DNA of 64,000 nt, taken from Streptomyces sp. NBC_01476. GTDB lineage: Bacteria > Actinomycetota > Actinomycetes > Streptomycetales > Streptomycetaceae. The DNA is taken from NCBI RefSeq assembly GCF_036227265.1, contig NZ_CP109446.1:558001-622000 (forward strand), given 5' to 3'. The notes below the pieces were generated by a model. It saw nothing but the letters and a program-made list of their open reading frames with translations, was not told the origin of the DNA and did not search any database. Below are positions 25,465-33,182 of this stretch, piece by piece; the stretch's first letter is position 1; every line of letters begins with the position of its first letter. Both the position numbers and the translations under genes were made by a program.

Positions 25465-26337
25465 ATGAAACTGCTCGTGTACGGCGCCGGAGTCCTCGGC
25501 AGCCTGTTCTCCGCCCGCCTGTACGAGGCAGGGCACGACGTCTCACTCCTCGCCCGAGGCGAGCGCCTGGCCGCCCTGCGCCGGCACGGCGTGCAGCTCG
25601 CCGAGGAGAACAGCCCGGCCGTCCGGCGGGTACCGGTGCCGGTGGTCGAGCATCCGGCCGGCGGCTACGACCTGATCGCCGTCTTCGTCCGCACCCATCA
25701 GGTGGACGCGGTGCTGGAGTCACTCGCCGGTCTCGAAGACGACGTGCTGTTCCTGCACAACTGGGCGGCCGGCGCGCAGCCGCTGGGGGCGGTGATCGGT
25801 CACGAGCGGGTGCTGCTCGGCTTCCCCGCCGCCGGCGGGACGATGGACGGCGACGTGGTCCGCCACCGCGCGACCGGCTTCATGACCCGCCGGGTCGCGA
25901 TGCCGATCGGTGAACCCGACGGCCGCACCACCCCGCGACTGGAACGGATCGTGGAGGCGTTCCGCACCACCGGGATCAACGCCAGGGCCGAGCCGCGGAT
26001 GGATGCCTGGCTCCGGACGCACGCCGCGTTCGAAGTACCCCTCGGGCAGGCGGTGCACGCGGCGGGCGGCCCGGTGGCGCTGGCCGGTGATCCGGACGCC
26101 GTCCGCGGCATGCTCCACCTCGTACGGCAGAACCTGGCCGCCCTGCCGACGCCACCGGTCCCCCGCGGGTTCACCGCGTTGCGGACCCTCCCGGAAGGGC
26201 TGCTCGTGGCCGTACTGCGGCGCTTCCTGCGCAGCTCGACAGCCGTACACAGCGGACTCAGCGACACCTCCCCCGCGATGGCGGCCGAACTGGAACGCCT
26301 GGCAGAACAGCTGCGAGCCCGGGCGAAGACCCGGTAG
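25465..26337 (+). CDS. Ketopantoate reductase family (ApbA/PanE-like) protein
   Basis: The 290-aa protein starts with a Rossmann motif (MKLLVYGAGVLGSLFSARL) and keeps FVRTHQVDAVLESL and HNWAAGAQPL in the order of ApbA/PanE proteins. The C-terminal helical half is divergent and the family Lys and Glu are not obvious, so it may reduce another 2-oxo acid. The ATG at 25465 has AGAGGG upstream; a TTG at 25459 is an alternative. Confidence 0.78.
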   Translation: MKLLVYGAGVLGSLFSARLYEAGHDVSLLARGERLAALRRHGVQLAEENSPAVRRVPVPVVEHPAGGYDLIAVFVRTHQVDAVLESLAGLEDDVLFLHNWAAGAQPLGAVIGHERVLLGFPAAGGTMDGDVVRHRATGFMTRRVAMPIGEPDGRTTPRLERIVEAFRTTGINARAEPRMDAWLRTHAAFEVPLGQAVHAAGGPVALAGDPDAVRGMLHLVRQNLAALPTPPVPRGFTALRTLPEGLLVAVLRRFLRSSTAVHSGLSDTSPAMAAELERLAEQLRARAKTR

Positions 26338-26358
26338 ACGACGGGCGCCTGCGCCCGC

Positions 26359-26541
26359 TCAGCCGGACCGCACGTGAGCGCCGCCGGCGGCCGGGTCGGT
26401 CATGGCCCGCAGACGCAGGCCGGCGACGTCGCGAACGTCGATCCCGCTGGACCCGATCGGCGGGCAGGCCGGAACCTCCCCGGTGAGCGTGCTGCGGACG
26501 ACGCGCAGCGAGGGGGGATCGTCCGGTCCGAGGACGGGCCC
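26359..26541 (-). pseudogene. C-terminal remnant of an NAD-dependent epimerase/dihydroflavonol-reductase-like gene
   Basis: The minus strand reads GPVLGPDDPPSLRVVRST, then GIDVRDVAGLRLRAMTDPAAG and a TGA at 26359-26361. This is the family pattern GPVLG-x-D, VDVRDVA and L-RAMT-P-A-G of extended SDRs. Only about 60 codons remain, next to the aldo-keto reductase stop, and there is no start. It looks like the end of a deleted gene. Confidence 0.55.
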
Positions 26542-26575
26542 GCGCGGCCGGCCGCACCGGGACGGGCGAACGTGT

Positions 26576-27625
26576 TCACGACAGTGCCATTCCGGGGACG
26601 CGCCTGCGGATGGCCTCCAGTTCGGCTTCGTCGGAGACGCCCTGCCAGTCGTACCGCGGCGTGTAGGGCGCCTCCAGTGCGTGCGCCTCGTCGTCGGTGA
26701 GCTCGACGTCCAGCGAAGCCACGGCGTCGTCGATCTGGTGGACCGAGCCGGCTCCCACCAGCGGGGCCGTGACGACCGGCTGACGGCGCAGCCAGGCGAG
26801 CGCGATCTGCGCGCGGCTCACGCCGTGGCCGTCCGCGACCTGGCCGACCGCGTCGATGATGGCGTGGTTCGAGGCCTCCTGCTCCGGCGAGTAGAGCATG
26901 TCGGCGTAGGCACCGTCCGTCCCTGAACGGACGGTCGACTTCGCGTCGTCCCACGCCCGAGCGAGGCGGCCGCGGGCCAGCGGGCTCCAGATGATCGTGC
27001 CGACGCCCTCGTCCAGGGCGAGCGGGATCATCTCGCGCTCCTCCTCGCGGGCGAGCAGGTTGTAGTGGTCCTGCATCGACACGAACCGTGCCCAGCCGTT
27101 CTGCTTCTGCAGGTGCAGCGCCTTGGCGAACTCCCAGGCGTGCATGGACGACGCGCCGAGGTAGCGCACCTTGCCGGCCTTGACGAGGTCGCTGAGGGCT
27201 TCGAGGGTCTCCTCCCACGGGGTCGTGTGGTCGTTGCGGTGAATCTGGTAGAGGTCGATGTAGTCGGTCCCGAGCCTGCGCAGCGAGTGGTCGACTTCGG
27301 TCATGACCGCTTTCCGCGACAGACCCCGGCCGTTGGGTCCCAGGCGCATCGGGTGCCGCAGCTTGGTGGCGATCACCACGGCGTCGCGGTCCGCGAAGTC
27401 CTGCAACGCGCGTCCCAGGATCTCTTCGCTGGAACCGTTCGAGTACAGGTTCGCCGTGTCGAAGAAGTTGATCCCGGCATCGAGGGCGTGCCTGATCAGC
27501 GGGCGCGCCTCGTCCTCGCCCTTCGACCAGACCGGATGACCGCGATCCGGCTGGCCGTAGGTCATCGCGCCGATCGCGATCGGTGACACGTCCAGGCCGG
27601 TCGTGCCGAGTTTGATGTACTGCAT
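26576..27625 (-). CDS. Aldo/keto reductase
   Basis: The 349-aa barrel enzyme shows the AKR tetrad: Asp and Tyr in FFDTANLYSNG, Lys in ATKLRHP and His in LYQIHRND, plus the NADP-site residues near the end. It resembles the YhdN/Tas-like subgroup acting on small aldehydes or sugars. GAGGAGCACC precedes the ATG. It is divergent from the TetR gene at 27705 with two palindromes between, so that regulator probably controls it. Confidence 0.92.
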   Translation of the reverse strand: MQYIKLGTTGLDVSPIAIGAMTYGQPDRGHPVWSKGEDEARPLIRHALDAGINFFDTANLYSNGSSEEILGRALQDFADRDAVVIATKLRHPMRLGPNGRGLSRKAVMTEVDHSLRRLGTDYIDLYQIHRNDHTTPWEETLEALSDLVKAGKVRYLGASSMHAWEFAKALHLQKQNGWARFVSMQDHYNLLAREEEREMIPLALDEGVGTIIWSPLARGRLARAWDDAKSTVRSGTDGAYADMLYSPEQEASNHAIIDAVGQVADGHGVSRAQIALAWLRRQPVVTAPLVGAGSVHQIDDAVASLDVELTDDEAHALEAPYTPRYDWQGVSDEAELEAIRRRVPGMALS

Positions 27626-27644
27626 GGTGCTCCTCTAAAGTATG

Positions 27645-27681
27645 TGGAGATCTCTCCAGATACATTAGTGGAGAGCTCTCC
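27645..27681. promoter_or_regulatory. Two palindromic operators between AKR and TetR genes
   Basis: TGGAGATCTCTCCA (27645-27658) and GGAGAGCTCTCC (27670-27681) are perfect palindromes of the same type, centred 24 bp apart in a 79-bp divergent region. They are very likely binding sites of the adjacent TetR protein and would control both genes. Confidence 0.75.
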
Positions 27682-27704
27682 GCATAGCAAACGTGAGGCT
27701 CCCC

Positions 27705-28247
27705 ATGGTTCGCTCCGACGCCCGCGAGAACCGGGCGCGCATCCTCGCCGCCGCCCGCGAGGCGTTCACCGAGGACGGCGCCACGTCGATGAACCAGGTC
27801 GCCCAGCGCGCCGGAGTCGGCGCCGGCACCCTCTATCGCAACTTCCCGACGCGGGAGTCACTGGTTCTCGCCGTGTACCAGGACGAGGTCGCGCGCATCG
27901 TCGACAGCGCGCCGGCACTGCTGGCGGAGAAGCCGCCGCTGGAAGCGCTCCGCCACTGGACAAGCGGGCTTGTCGCGGTCATGCGCAGGAAGCACGGGCT
28001 CGGCGACGCGCTCAGCCCCAACGCGTACCAGTCGATCAACGAACAGTCCTACGGGCCCGTCGTCGCCGCGATCAACGCGATTCTCGACGTCGGCAAGCAG
28101 GACGGAAGCATCCGGGAGGACGCCGACGCCGGCGACTTCCTTCAACTCTCCGGCGCGCTCTGGCGGGCCGCCCCCGGGCCGGACGACCGCTCACCCCGCA
28201 TGCTCGCCCTCATCCTCGACGGACTCCGCGCACGACCTCATCAGTAG
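27705..28247 (+). CDS. TetR-family regulator of the aldo/keto reductase
   Basis: The 180-aa protein has the helix-turn-helix SMNQVAQRAGVGAGTLYRNFPTRESLV and a SbtR-like C-terminal domain (LRHWTSGLVAVMRRKHGL). Twin palindromes lie just upstream. The ATG at 27705 begins MVRSDARENRARIL; an upstream GTG at 27693 would add four residues. Confidence 0.92.
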   Translation: MVRSDARENRARILAAAREAFTEDGATSMNQVAQRAGVGAGTLYRNFPTRESLVLAVYQDEVARIVDSAPALLAEKPPLEALRHWTSGLVAVMRRKHGLGDALSPNAYQSINEQSYGPVVAAINAILDVGKQDGSIREDADAGDFLQLSGALWRAAPGPDDRSPRMLALILDGLRARPHQ

Positions 28248-28291
28248 GAATGAGGCGAGGCCGGCACGCCGGGGGCGTACGGGGCCGGGAT

Positions 28292-28312
28292 GCCATAGGC
28301 ATTCGCTATGGC
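28292..28312. promoter_or_regulatory. Inverted repeat with LysR-type T-N11-A core
   Basis: GCCATAG-GCATTCG-CTATGGC has perfect 7-bp arms and contains T-N11-A (28296 and 28308), the usual LysR core. It lies 160 bp before the SDR gene; a LysR gene lies on the other side of that SDR. Confidence 0.5.
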
Positions 28313-28473
28313 ACCTGCTGACATTTCGTCTTTGCCTCCCGTTCTTTTCCGAACGTACCGTGAAACAGCTCGACGGGGAGCTCCACGGCGATTCCTCCGA
28401 AGATTCGCGCTCTGCTTACCGTCGATCCTCCTTCCGTCGAGCGGAAAAACACGCAATCGAGAGGACCGGTGGC

Positions 28474-29262
28474 ATGACCACATTCGAGAACGGATCGGGA
28501 ACGCAGGAACTCGAGGGAAAGCGGGCTCTTGTCACGGGCGGTTCTCGCGGAATCGGGGCTGCCGTCGTACGCCAACTCCTGGACGCGGGCGCCGAGGTGC
28601 TCACGACCGCCAGGTCGGCGACGAGCACGGTGCCGGAAGGGGCCACCTTCGTGGCGGCCGACGTGCGGACGCGGGCCGGAGCGGAGAGGCTCGCCGCGGC
28701 CGCGCAGGAAGTGCTCGGCGCGGTGGACATCCTGGTCCACAACGCGGGTGGGGCGCGACCTCACGAAGGCGCCCTGGCCATCCCCGACGAGGAGTGGCAG
28801 AACGCGCTGGACCTGAACTTCCTGGCGTCGGTGCGGCTCGACTCGCTGCTCGTACCGGGGATGCGGGAACGGCGTTCGGGAACGATCGTGCATGTCTCGT
28901 CAGCCGCGGTCCTCACCCCGATAGGACCGTTCCTGCACTACACCACGGCGAAGGCGGCGCTGGAGAACTACAGCCGGGGACTTGCCCTGGAGCTGGCCCC
29001 GTCCGGAATCCGCGTCAACACCGTGGCCCCCGGCAGAACCGCCACCCCCGGCGGCGTAGCGACGCGGGAGCAGTGGGCGGAGGTATCCGCGCGCGTGGAC
29101 GCGGCGCCGGCTGAGATCAACGCCGGCGACAGCACGCCGCTGGGGCGCGATGGCCGGCCCGAGGACATCGCCCACGCGGTGCTGTTCCTCGTGTCCGACC
29201 GGGCGAGCTGGCTGACCGGGCGGAATCTCATCGTGGACGGCGGAGAATTCCCCATGCGCTGA
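28474..29262 (+). CDS. Short-chain dehydrogenase/reductase
   Basis: The 262-aa protein has the cofactor motif TGGSRGIGAAV, NAGG, catalytic Ser (VHVSSAAV), Tyr and Lys (HYTTAKAA) and the ASWLTGRNLIVDGG end. It oxidises or reduces an unknown alcohol or ketone. A GAGGA site precedes the ATG. A palindrome with LysR features lies upstream, and the convergent LysR gene is the likely regulator. Confidence 0.9.
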   Translation: MTTFENGSGTQELEGKRALVTGGSRGIGAAVVRQLLDAGAEVLTTARSATSTVPEGATFVAADVRTRAGAERLAAAAQEVLGAVDILVHNAGGARPHEGALAIPDEEWQNALDLNFLASVRLDSLLVPGMRERRSGTIVHVSSAAVLTPIGPFLHYTTAKAALENYSRGLALELAPSGIRVNTVAPGRTATPGGVATREQWAEVSARVDAAPAEINAGDSTPLGRDGRPEDIAHAVLFLVSDRASWLTGRNLIVDGGEFPMR

Positions 29263-29272
29263 AGCCGGCATT

Positions 29273-29290
29273 CCGAAACGCCGGTTTCGG
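29273..29290. terminator. Hairpin between convergent SDR and LysR genes
   Basis: CCGAAA-CGCCGG-TTTCGG forms a 6-bp stem with a 6-base loop ten bases after the SDR stop. Confidence 0.5.
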
Positions 29291-29328
29291 CGAAGGAATT
29301 CAGCGGCGCCCGCTTCCTTCTCCGGCTG

Positions 29329-30225
29329 TCAGGAAATCGGCGAGAAGGAAGCGGAATCGGACCAGGTTTCCTGTCGCAGGAATTCGAGCAGGGCCGTCTC
29401 CGCCGGGCCCGCGCCCTGTCGGACAACGGCGATGACGGGCTGGGACACGACCGGGAACACCGGACGAACGAGGTGCTCGTACCCGTGAGGCACCGCGGAG
29501 GCCGGGACGAGCGTCACCCCCAGGCCGTGGGCGGCCCAGCGTACGGCCGTCGCCGTCTGTGACACACGGGCAGCCGTGGTCGGGGTCAGACCGTTGTCCC
29601 GCAGCACGTCCAGCAGCACACCGTCGAGCGCGCTGTCGCGGTCGAACCTCACCCACGGCTCCCCCTCCAGCTCGCGCAACTCGACCCGGTCCGCGGCCAG
29701 TTGACGATGCCCGGCGCCCAGCACCACGACGAACTCCTCGTCGCCGAGGTGATGGGCGTCGGCGGGGCTCCGCTCGCACGCCGCCATCAGGGCCAGGTCC
29801 AGCACGCCACGGCGGCACAGCCGATCCAGCTCGGCGGAGCTCGGCTCCTCGAAGACGCTGACCTCCAGCCGCCGGAAGCGGCGCCGCAGCGCACCCAGCG
29901 CGCCCGGCAGCTGCCGCGTGCCAAAACCCATCTGCGCCGAGACCACCAGCTCACCCACCAGGTCATCGGCACCGGCCCGCGCCGTCGCCCTCGCCCGCCG
30001 CGCCGCCCTCACCGCGACCTCCGCCTCCCGCAGGAACGCGCGGCCGACCACGGTGGGCACCAGCCCGGTCGGCGTACGGGCGAACAGTTCCACGCCGAGT
30101 TCCCGCTCCAGACCGCGGATCTGCTGGGACACCGACGGTTGAGCGACGTGCAGCACCTCCGCCGCCGCCGTCACCGAGCCCTCCTCGGCAACGGCCAGGG
30201 CGTACTCATACTGACGAAGACTCAC
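29329..30225 (-). CDS. LysR-family transcriptional regulator
   Basis: The protein has the LysR N-terminus (LRQYEYALAVAEEGSVTAAAEVLHVAQPSVSQQIRGLE) and a periplasmic-binding-protein-like effector domain (LRDNGLTPTTAARVSQTATAVRWAAHGLGVTLVP). The GTG at 30225 starts VSLRQYE, the normal family start; the frame extends 16 codons further upstream. It is convergent with the SDR gene and may act through the 28292-28312 site. Confidence 0.9.
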   Translation of the reverse strand: MSLRQYEYALAVAEEGSVTAAAEVLHVAQPSVSQQIRGLERELGVELFARTPTGLVPTVVGRAFLREAEVAVRAARRARATARAGADDLVGELVVSAQMGFGTRQLPGALGALRRRFRRLEVSVFEEPSSAELDRLCRRGVLDLALMAACERSPADAHHLGDEEFVVVLGAGHRQLAADRVELRELEGEPWVRFDRDSALDGVLLDVLRDNGLTPTTAARVSQTATAVRWAAHGLGVTLVPASAVPHGYEHLVRPVFPVVSQPVIAVVRQGAGPAETALLEFLRQETWSDSASFSPIS

Positions 30226-30273
30226 CGGCTCCCACCCCTCCCTGCGGTGGACCGCGGCCCACCTCGTCGTCAT

Positions 30274-30698
30274 CGTCGAACCACCAGGGGGAGAAACACG
30301 GGAGGCGACGCGTTTACTCCATGCCCGTCACCGACCGTACGGAGCCGGCGTCGCCCGCGGCGGGTCGGCCCGTCAGGCCCACCGGTGAGGCCTGGCATCC
30401 GTCACCACCTCATTCGTGCCGACGCCATCACCACGCCGGCACGGCTCACCGCACGCCGCGAGCAGCACATCGACCCTGCGCGACGGACACCATGACCAGG
30501 CGCCCACCACGCCGGGACCAACCGCCACCAGCGAAGTACCCCAACACCACCATCCGGTCGGCGGCGGCCCTGGGAGAAGCCGGCGGGGCCGGTGGGGGGC
30601 GAGTGGGGGACAGGCGAACGTCTTGGCGGTGACGGTCGTCGGTGCCGCCGGAAGTCCGTTGGGTGGCGCCGAGCGTGATCGTCTGGTCGGTGCCGGGG
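30274..30698. other. Gap without a recognisable gene
   Basis: Both strands contain only short frames with skewed composition and no family motif. No convincing hairpin or operator was seen, apart from the likely LysR promoter area at the left edge. Confidence 0.5.
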
Positions 30699-31253
30699 TC
30701 ATCGGGCGGTGAGGACGTGTGCCCATGGCTCGTCGATGTCGGCGAGGCCCAGGACGGCGACCACGTTGTCGAGCATTCCGGCGCCGAACCAGTGCCGCAC
30801 GGCGGCGTCGTCGCCCAGCAGCTGCCGTACGGTGTCGACCTGCTTGGCGTAGCAGCGGCGCACGGCCTGCGCCACCAGCGGCTCGCCGGCGGCGCAGTTG
30901 GCGTGCATGAGGAAACGCAGGATCGCCCGGTCCGCGACGAGCGCGGCGTAGGCGCGGCGCGCCGCGTCCAACGCCGCTTCGCCCGTCGGCCCGGCCCCAC
31001 CGGCCCCGGGCGCGGGCTCGGGTGGGACCAGGCTTTCGGCCATGACCACGGACACATGGTCGACCGCCGCCGCGAACAGCGCCTGCTTGTTGGGGTACAG
31101 GCGGTAGAGATACGGCTGTGAGATGCCGACCCGCTCGGCGATCTCGTGCGTCGTCGTACCGTAGAACCCCTTTTGCGCGAAGCAGTCGACGGCGGCGGCC
31201 ATGATGGCCCGGCGTCGCTCGTCGCTCTTCGTGCTCGTACCGGCGGCAGGCAT
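30699..31253 (-). CDS. TetR-family regulator
   Basis: The 184-aa protein carries the helix-turn-helix TTHEIAERVGISQPYLYRLYPNKQALFAAA, a pattern common among regulators of efflux or redox genes. It follows the SnoaL-like gene by 25 bp on the same strand, so it is probably autoregulated through the repeat at 31768-31792. The ATG at 31253 begins MPAAGTSTKSDERRR. Confidence 0.9.
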   Translation of the reverse strand: MPAAGTSTKSDERRRAIMAAAVDCFAQKGFYGTTTHEIAERVGISQPYLYRLYPNKQALFAAAVDHVSVVMAESLVPPEPAPGAGGAGPTGEAALDAARRAYAALVADRAILRFLMHANCAAGEPLVAQAVRRCYAKQVDTVRQLLGDDAAVRHWFGAGMLDNVVAVLGLADIDEPWAHVLTAR

Positions 31254-31278
31254 GGGCGTCAGTGAAACACGGCTCCCC

Positions 31279-31752
31279 TCAGCCGCCAAACGTCACGCTG
31301 TGGTCGGTGTCGGACGGCACGTCGTCGGGGGTGAGCGCCTCGATGGCCACCAGCGGGTTCCAGTAGTCCAGGTAGTGGGTGATGCGCGCGTCGTCATCGG
31401 TCCGGACGACGGATACGCACGTCTGCTCGTACGGCTTGCCGGTCGGCAGGGCGGTGCCCGTCGAGCGGAATTCGGCGATCACGAGGCTCGGATCGACCGT
31501 CTCGTGGAACTCCAGGCCGACGAACTCCACGTCAAAGGTCTCGGGAAAGTTCTTCATGTGCGCGAGCAGGGCGTCCCGCCCCGCTACCCGCCGGGGCACG
31601 CCGGCCGGCGCGAACGGAAACTCCAGGACCGCGTCGGGGGCGAAGAGCCGCACCCACTCCTCGGTGTGCCCAGCGGCGGTGAGGCGCAGGTGCTCGGCCA
31701 CGGTGTGCTGGGCAGCGGCACGGCGGTCTGCGTTGTCTTCCTTGACTGTCAC
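31279..31752 (-). CDS. SnoaL/PhzA-PhzB-like protein
   Basis: The 157-aa alpha+beta barrel protein shows HLRLTAAGHTEEWVRLFAPDAV, EFPFAP and the C-terminal ITHYLDYWNPLVAI pattern of the NTF2-like PhzA/B group. Members include isomerases, cyclases and proteins of unknown role. The GTG at 31752 has AGGAG six bases upstream. It is the first gene of a two-gene unit with the TetR gene. Confidence 0.85.
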   Translation of the reverse strand: MTVKEDNADRRAAAQHTVAEHLRLTAAGHTEEWVRLFAPDAVLEFPFAPAGVPRRVAGRDALLAHMKNFPETFDVEFVGLEFHETVDPSLVIAEFRSTGTALPTGKPYEQTCVSVVRTDDDARITHYLDYWNPLVAIEALTPDDVPSDTDHSVTFGG

Positions 31753-31767
31753 ATTGACTCCTGCATT

Positions 31768-31792
31768 AGTGGTTGATTGATAACGTACCACT
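31768..31792. promoter_or_regulatory. Operator candidate upstream of the SnoaL-TetR unit
   Basis: AGTGGT (31768-31773) and ACCACT (31787-31792) form a perfect 6-bp inverted repeat around a 13-base A/T-rich centre, immediately upstream of the unit's start. Confidence 0.5.
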
Positions 31793-31916
31793 GCCGAGCA
31801 GTCGCCGAACCCTCAACCTGGACGCGGCGCGCGAATCGGGTCAGAATGCGCGGGGCGGCGAGGACGAAGCCGGGTCCGGACGCGGGTCAGTTCTCCTCGT
31901 ACCCGATCGAGGTGGC

Positions 31917-32138
31917 GTGGTGGAGACCCTGGTGCACACCCACGATCTCGCGCTCGGCCTCGGCCTGCCGCCCTTCGAGCCGCCGGCCGCCCGGTGCGCG
32001 CGGACCGTGCACCGGCTCTTCCCCGACGCCCCGGCGGACGCCGAACCGTGGCCCGCCCTGCTGTGGGCGACCGGGCGGCCGGCGCTGCCGGGCCGCCCGC
32101 GGCGGACGGCGTGGCGCTGGAAGGGGGAGCCCCGCTGA
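31917..32138 (+). pseudogene. C-terminal remnant of a mycothiol-dependent maleylpyruvate isomerase-family gene
   Basis: The frame reads VVETLVHTHDLALGLGLP, then RLFPDAPADAEPWPALLWATG and LPGRPRRTAWRW, which are the end motifs of the DinB-like mycothiol-dependent isomerase family. The sequence before 31915 in the same frame does not continue the family, so about two thirds of the gene, including its start, is missing. Confidence 0.6.
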
Positions 32139-32247
32139 CGCGCCGGCAGGCAGCGAGCGCCGTGACAGACAGCGGGCCCTGACAGGCAGCGGGCGCCGTG
32201 ACGGACAGCGGTCCCTGACGGGCAGCGAGCCGTGACCGGCAGCGTGC
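32135..32247. repeat. Degenerate 17-18-bp tandem repeat
   Basis: Five units of the form CCKTGACRGRCAGCGRGC start at 32160, 32178, 32196, 32214 and 32231, after one diverged unit. The array lies between the isomerase remnant and the end of the LigD gene. Confidence 0.75.
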
Positions 32248-32256
32248 CGGGCGGGC

Positions 32257-33144
32257 TCAGTCCGGCAGGCGCGCCGCGCGGCCCGGGTCGAGCAGTGCGG
32301 CGAGCGGATCTCCCTGGTCGGCGATGCGCCCCGGCACGTCCTTGATGGTCAGCGCCAGCTCGCGCGGATCGCCCGCGGCGGCCACTTCCGCCCAGGACAG
32401 CGGCGCGGAGACCCCAGGCACCCGCTGCGCCCGTACGGTGTAGGGCGCAGCGGTCGTCTTGCGCGCGGCGTTCTGCGACCAGTCGATGAACACCCGGCCG
32501 GTCCGGTCGGCCTTCGCCATGGTCGCCACCACGAGGTCGCGGTGGCCGGTCTGGAGCTCCTGCGCGATGTGCCGGGCGTAGGCGCTGGTGGACTTCGGCG
32601 TCGCGCCCTTGACCGCGGCGAGCAGGTGCATGCCCTTGGCGCCGCTGGTCTTGGCCCATGCCTCGATGCCGTCCTCGGCGAGCCGGTCCCGCAGCAGCAG
32701 CGCGACCCGGCAGCAGTCGATCACGGTGCGGCCCTCGCCGGGGTCCAGGTCCAGTACCAGCCGGTCGGCGCGCTCGGGCGCACCGGCCGGCCACTGGTGG
32801 ATGTGGATCTCCACGCAGCCGAGGTTGGCCGCCCACATCAAGGTGGCCAGGTCGTTCACCTGCACCTGGTCCATCAGCTCACCGTTGTGGCGGACGGTCT
32901 CGGCGACGGTCACCCAGTCGGGCGTACCGGCGGGCGGCCGTTTCTGGAAGAAGCGCTGGCCCTCCACCCCGTCGGGAGTGCGTACGAAGCTCGCCGCCCG
33001 GCCGCGGACGTAAGGCAGCAGGGTGTCCGCGACGCTCGCGTAGTAGTGGAGCAGTTCGCCCTTGGTGGTGCCGGTACCGGGCCAGAGCACCCGGTCGAGG
33101 TGGCTGAGGGTGATCCGGCGGCCCTCGATCTCGGTGATCGGCAT
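32257..33144 (-). CDS. ligD: LigD-type DNA polymerase domain protein (NHEJ)
   Basis: The 295-aa protein is the stand-alone primase-polymerase domain of LigD: RITLSHLDRVLWPGTGTTKGEL, EIHIHQWPA, the metal-binding DLDPGEG and KGMHLLAAV. It adds nucleotides, often ribonucleotides, to broken DNA ends held by Ku. No ligase or nuclease domain is attached. It is divergent from ku with only 38 bp between, and its ATG has no clear ribosome site, so the mRNA may be leaderless. Confidence 0.9.
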   Translation of the reverse strand: MPITEIEGRRITLSHLDRVLWPGTGTTKGELLHYYASVADTLLPYVRGRAASFVRTPDGVEGQRFFQKRPPAGTPDWVTVAETVRHNGELMDQVQVNDLATLMWAANLGCVEIHIHQWPAGAPERADRLVLDLDPGEGRTVIDCCRVALLLRDRLAEDGIEAWAKTSGAKGMHLLAAVKGATPKSTSAYARHIAQELQTGHRDLVVATMAKADRTGRVFIDWSQNAARKTTAAPYTVRAQRVPGVSAPLSWAEVAAAGDPRELALTIKDVPGRIADQGDPLAALLDPGRAARLPD

Positions 33145-33182
33145 ACGATAAAGATCCCATAGCCATACATAAAGGACACGCC

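Noticed and set aside
32135..32247. CRISPR-like array
   Set aside because: Units are contiguous, short and degenerate, with no spacers and no cas genes.
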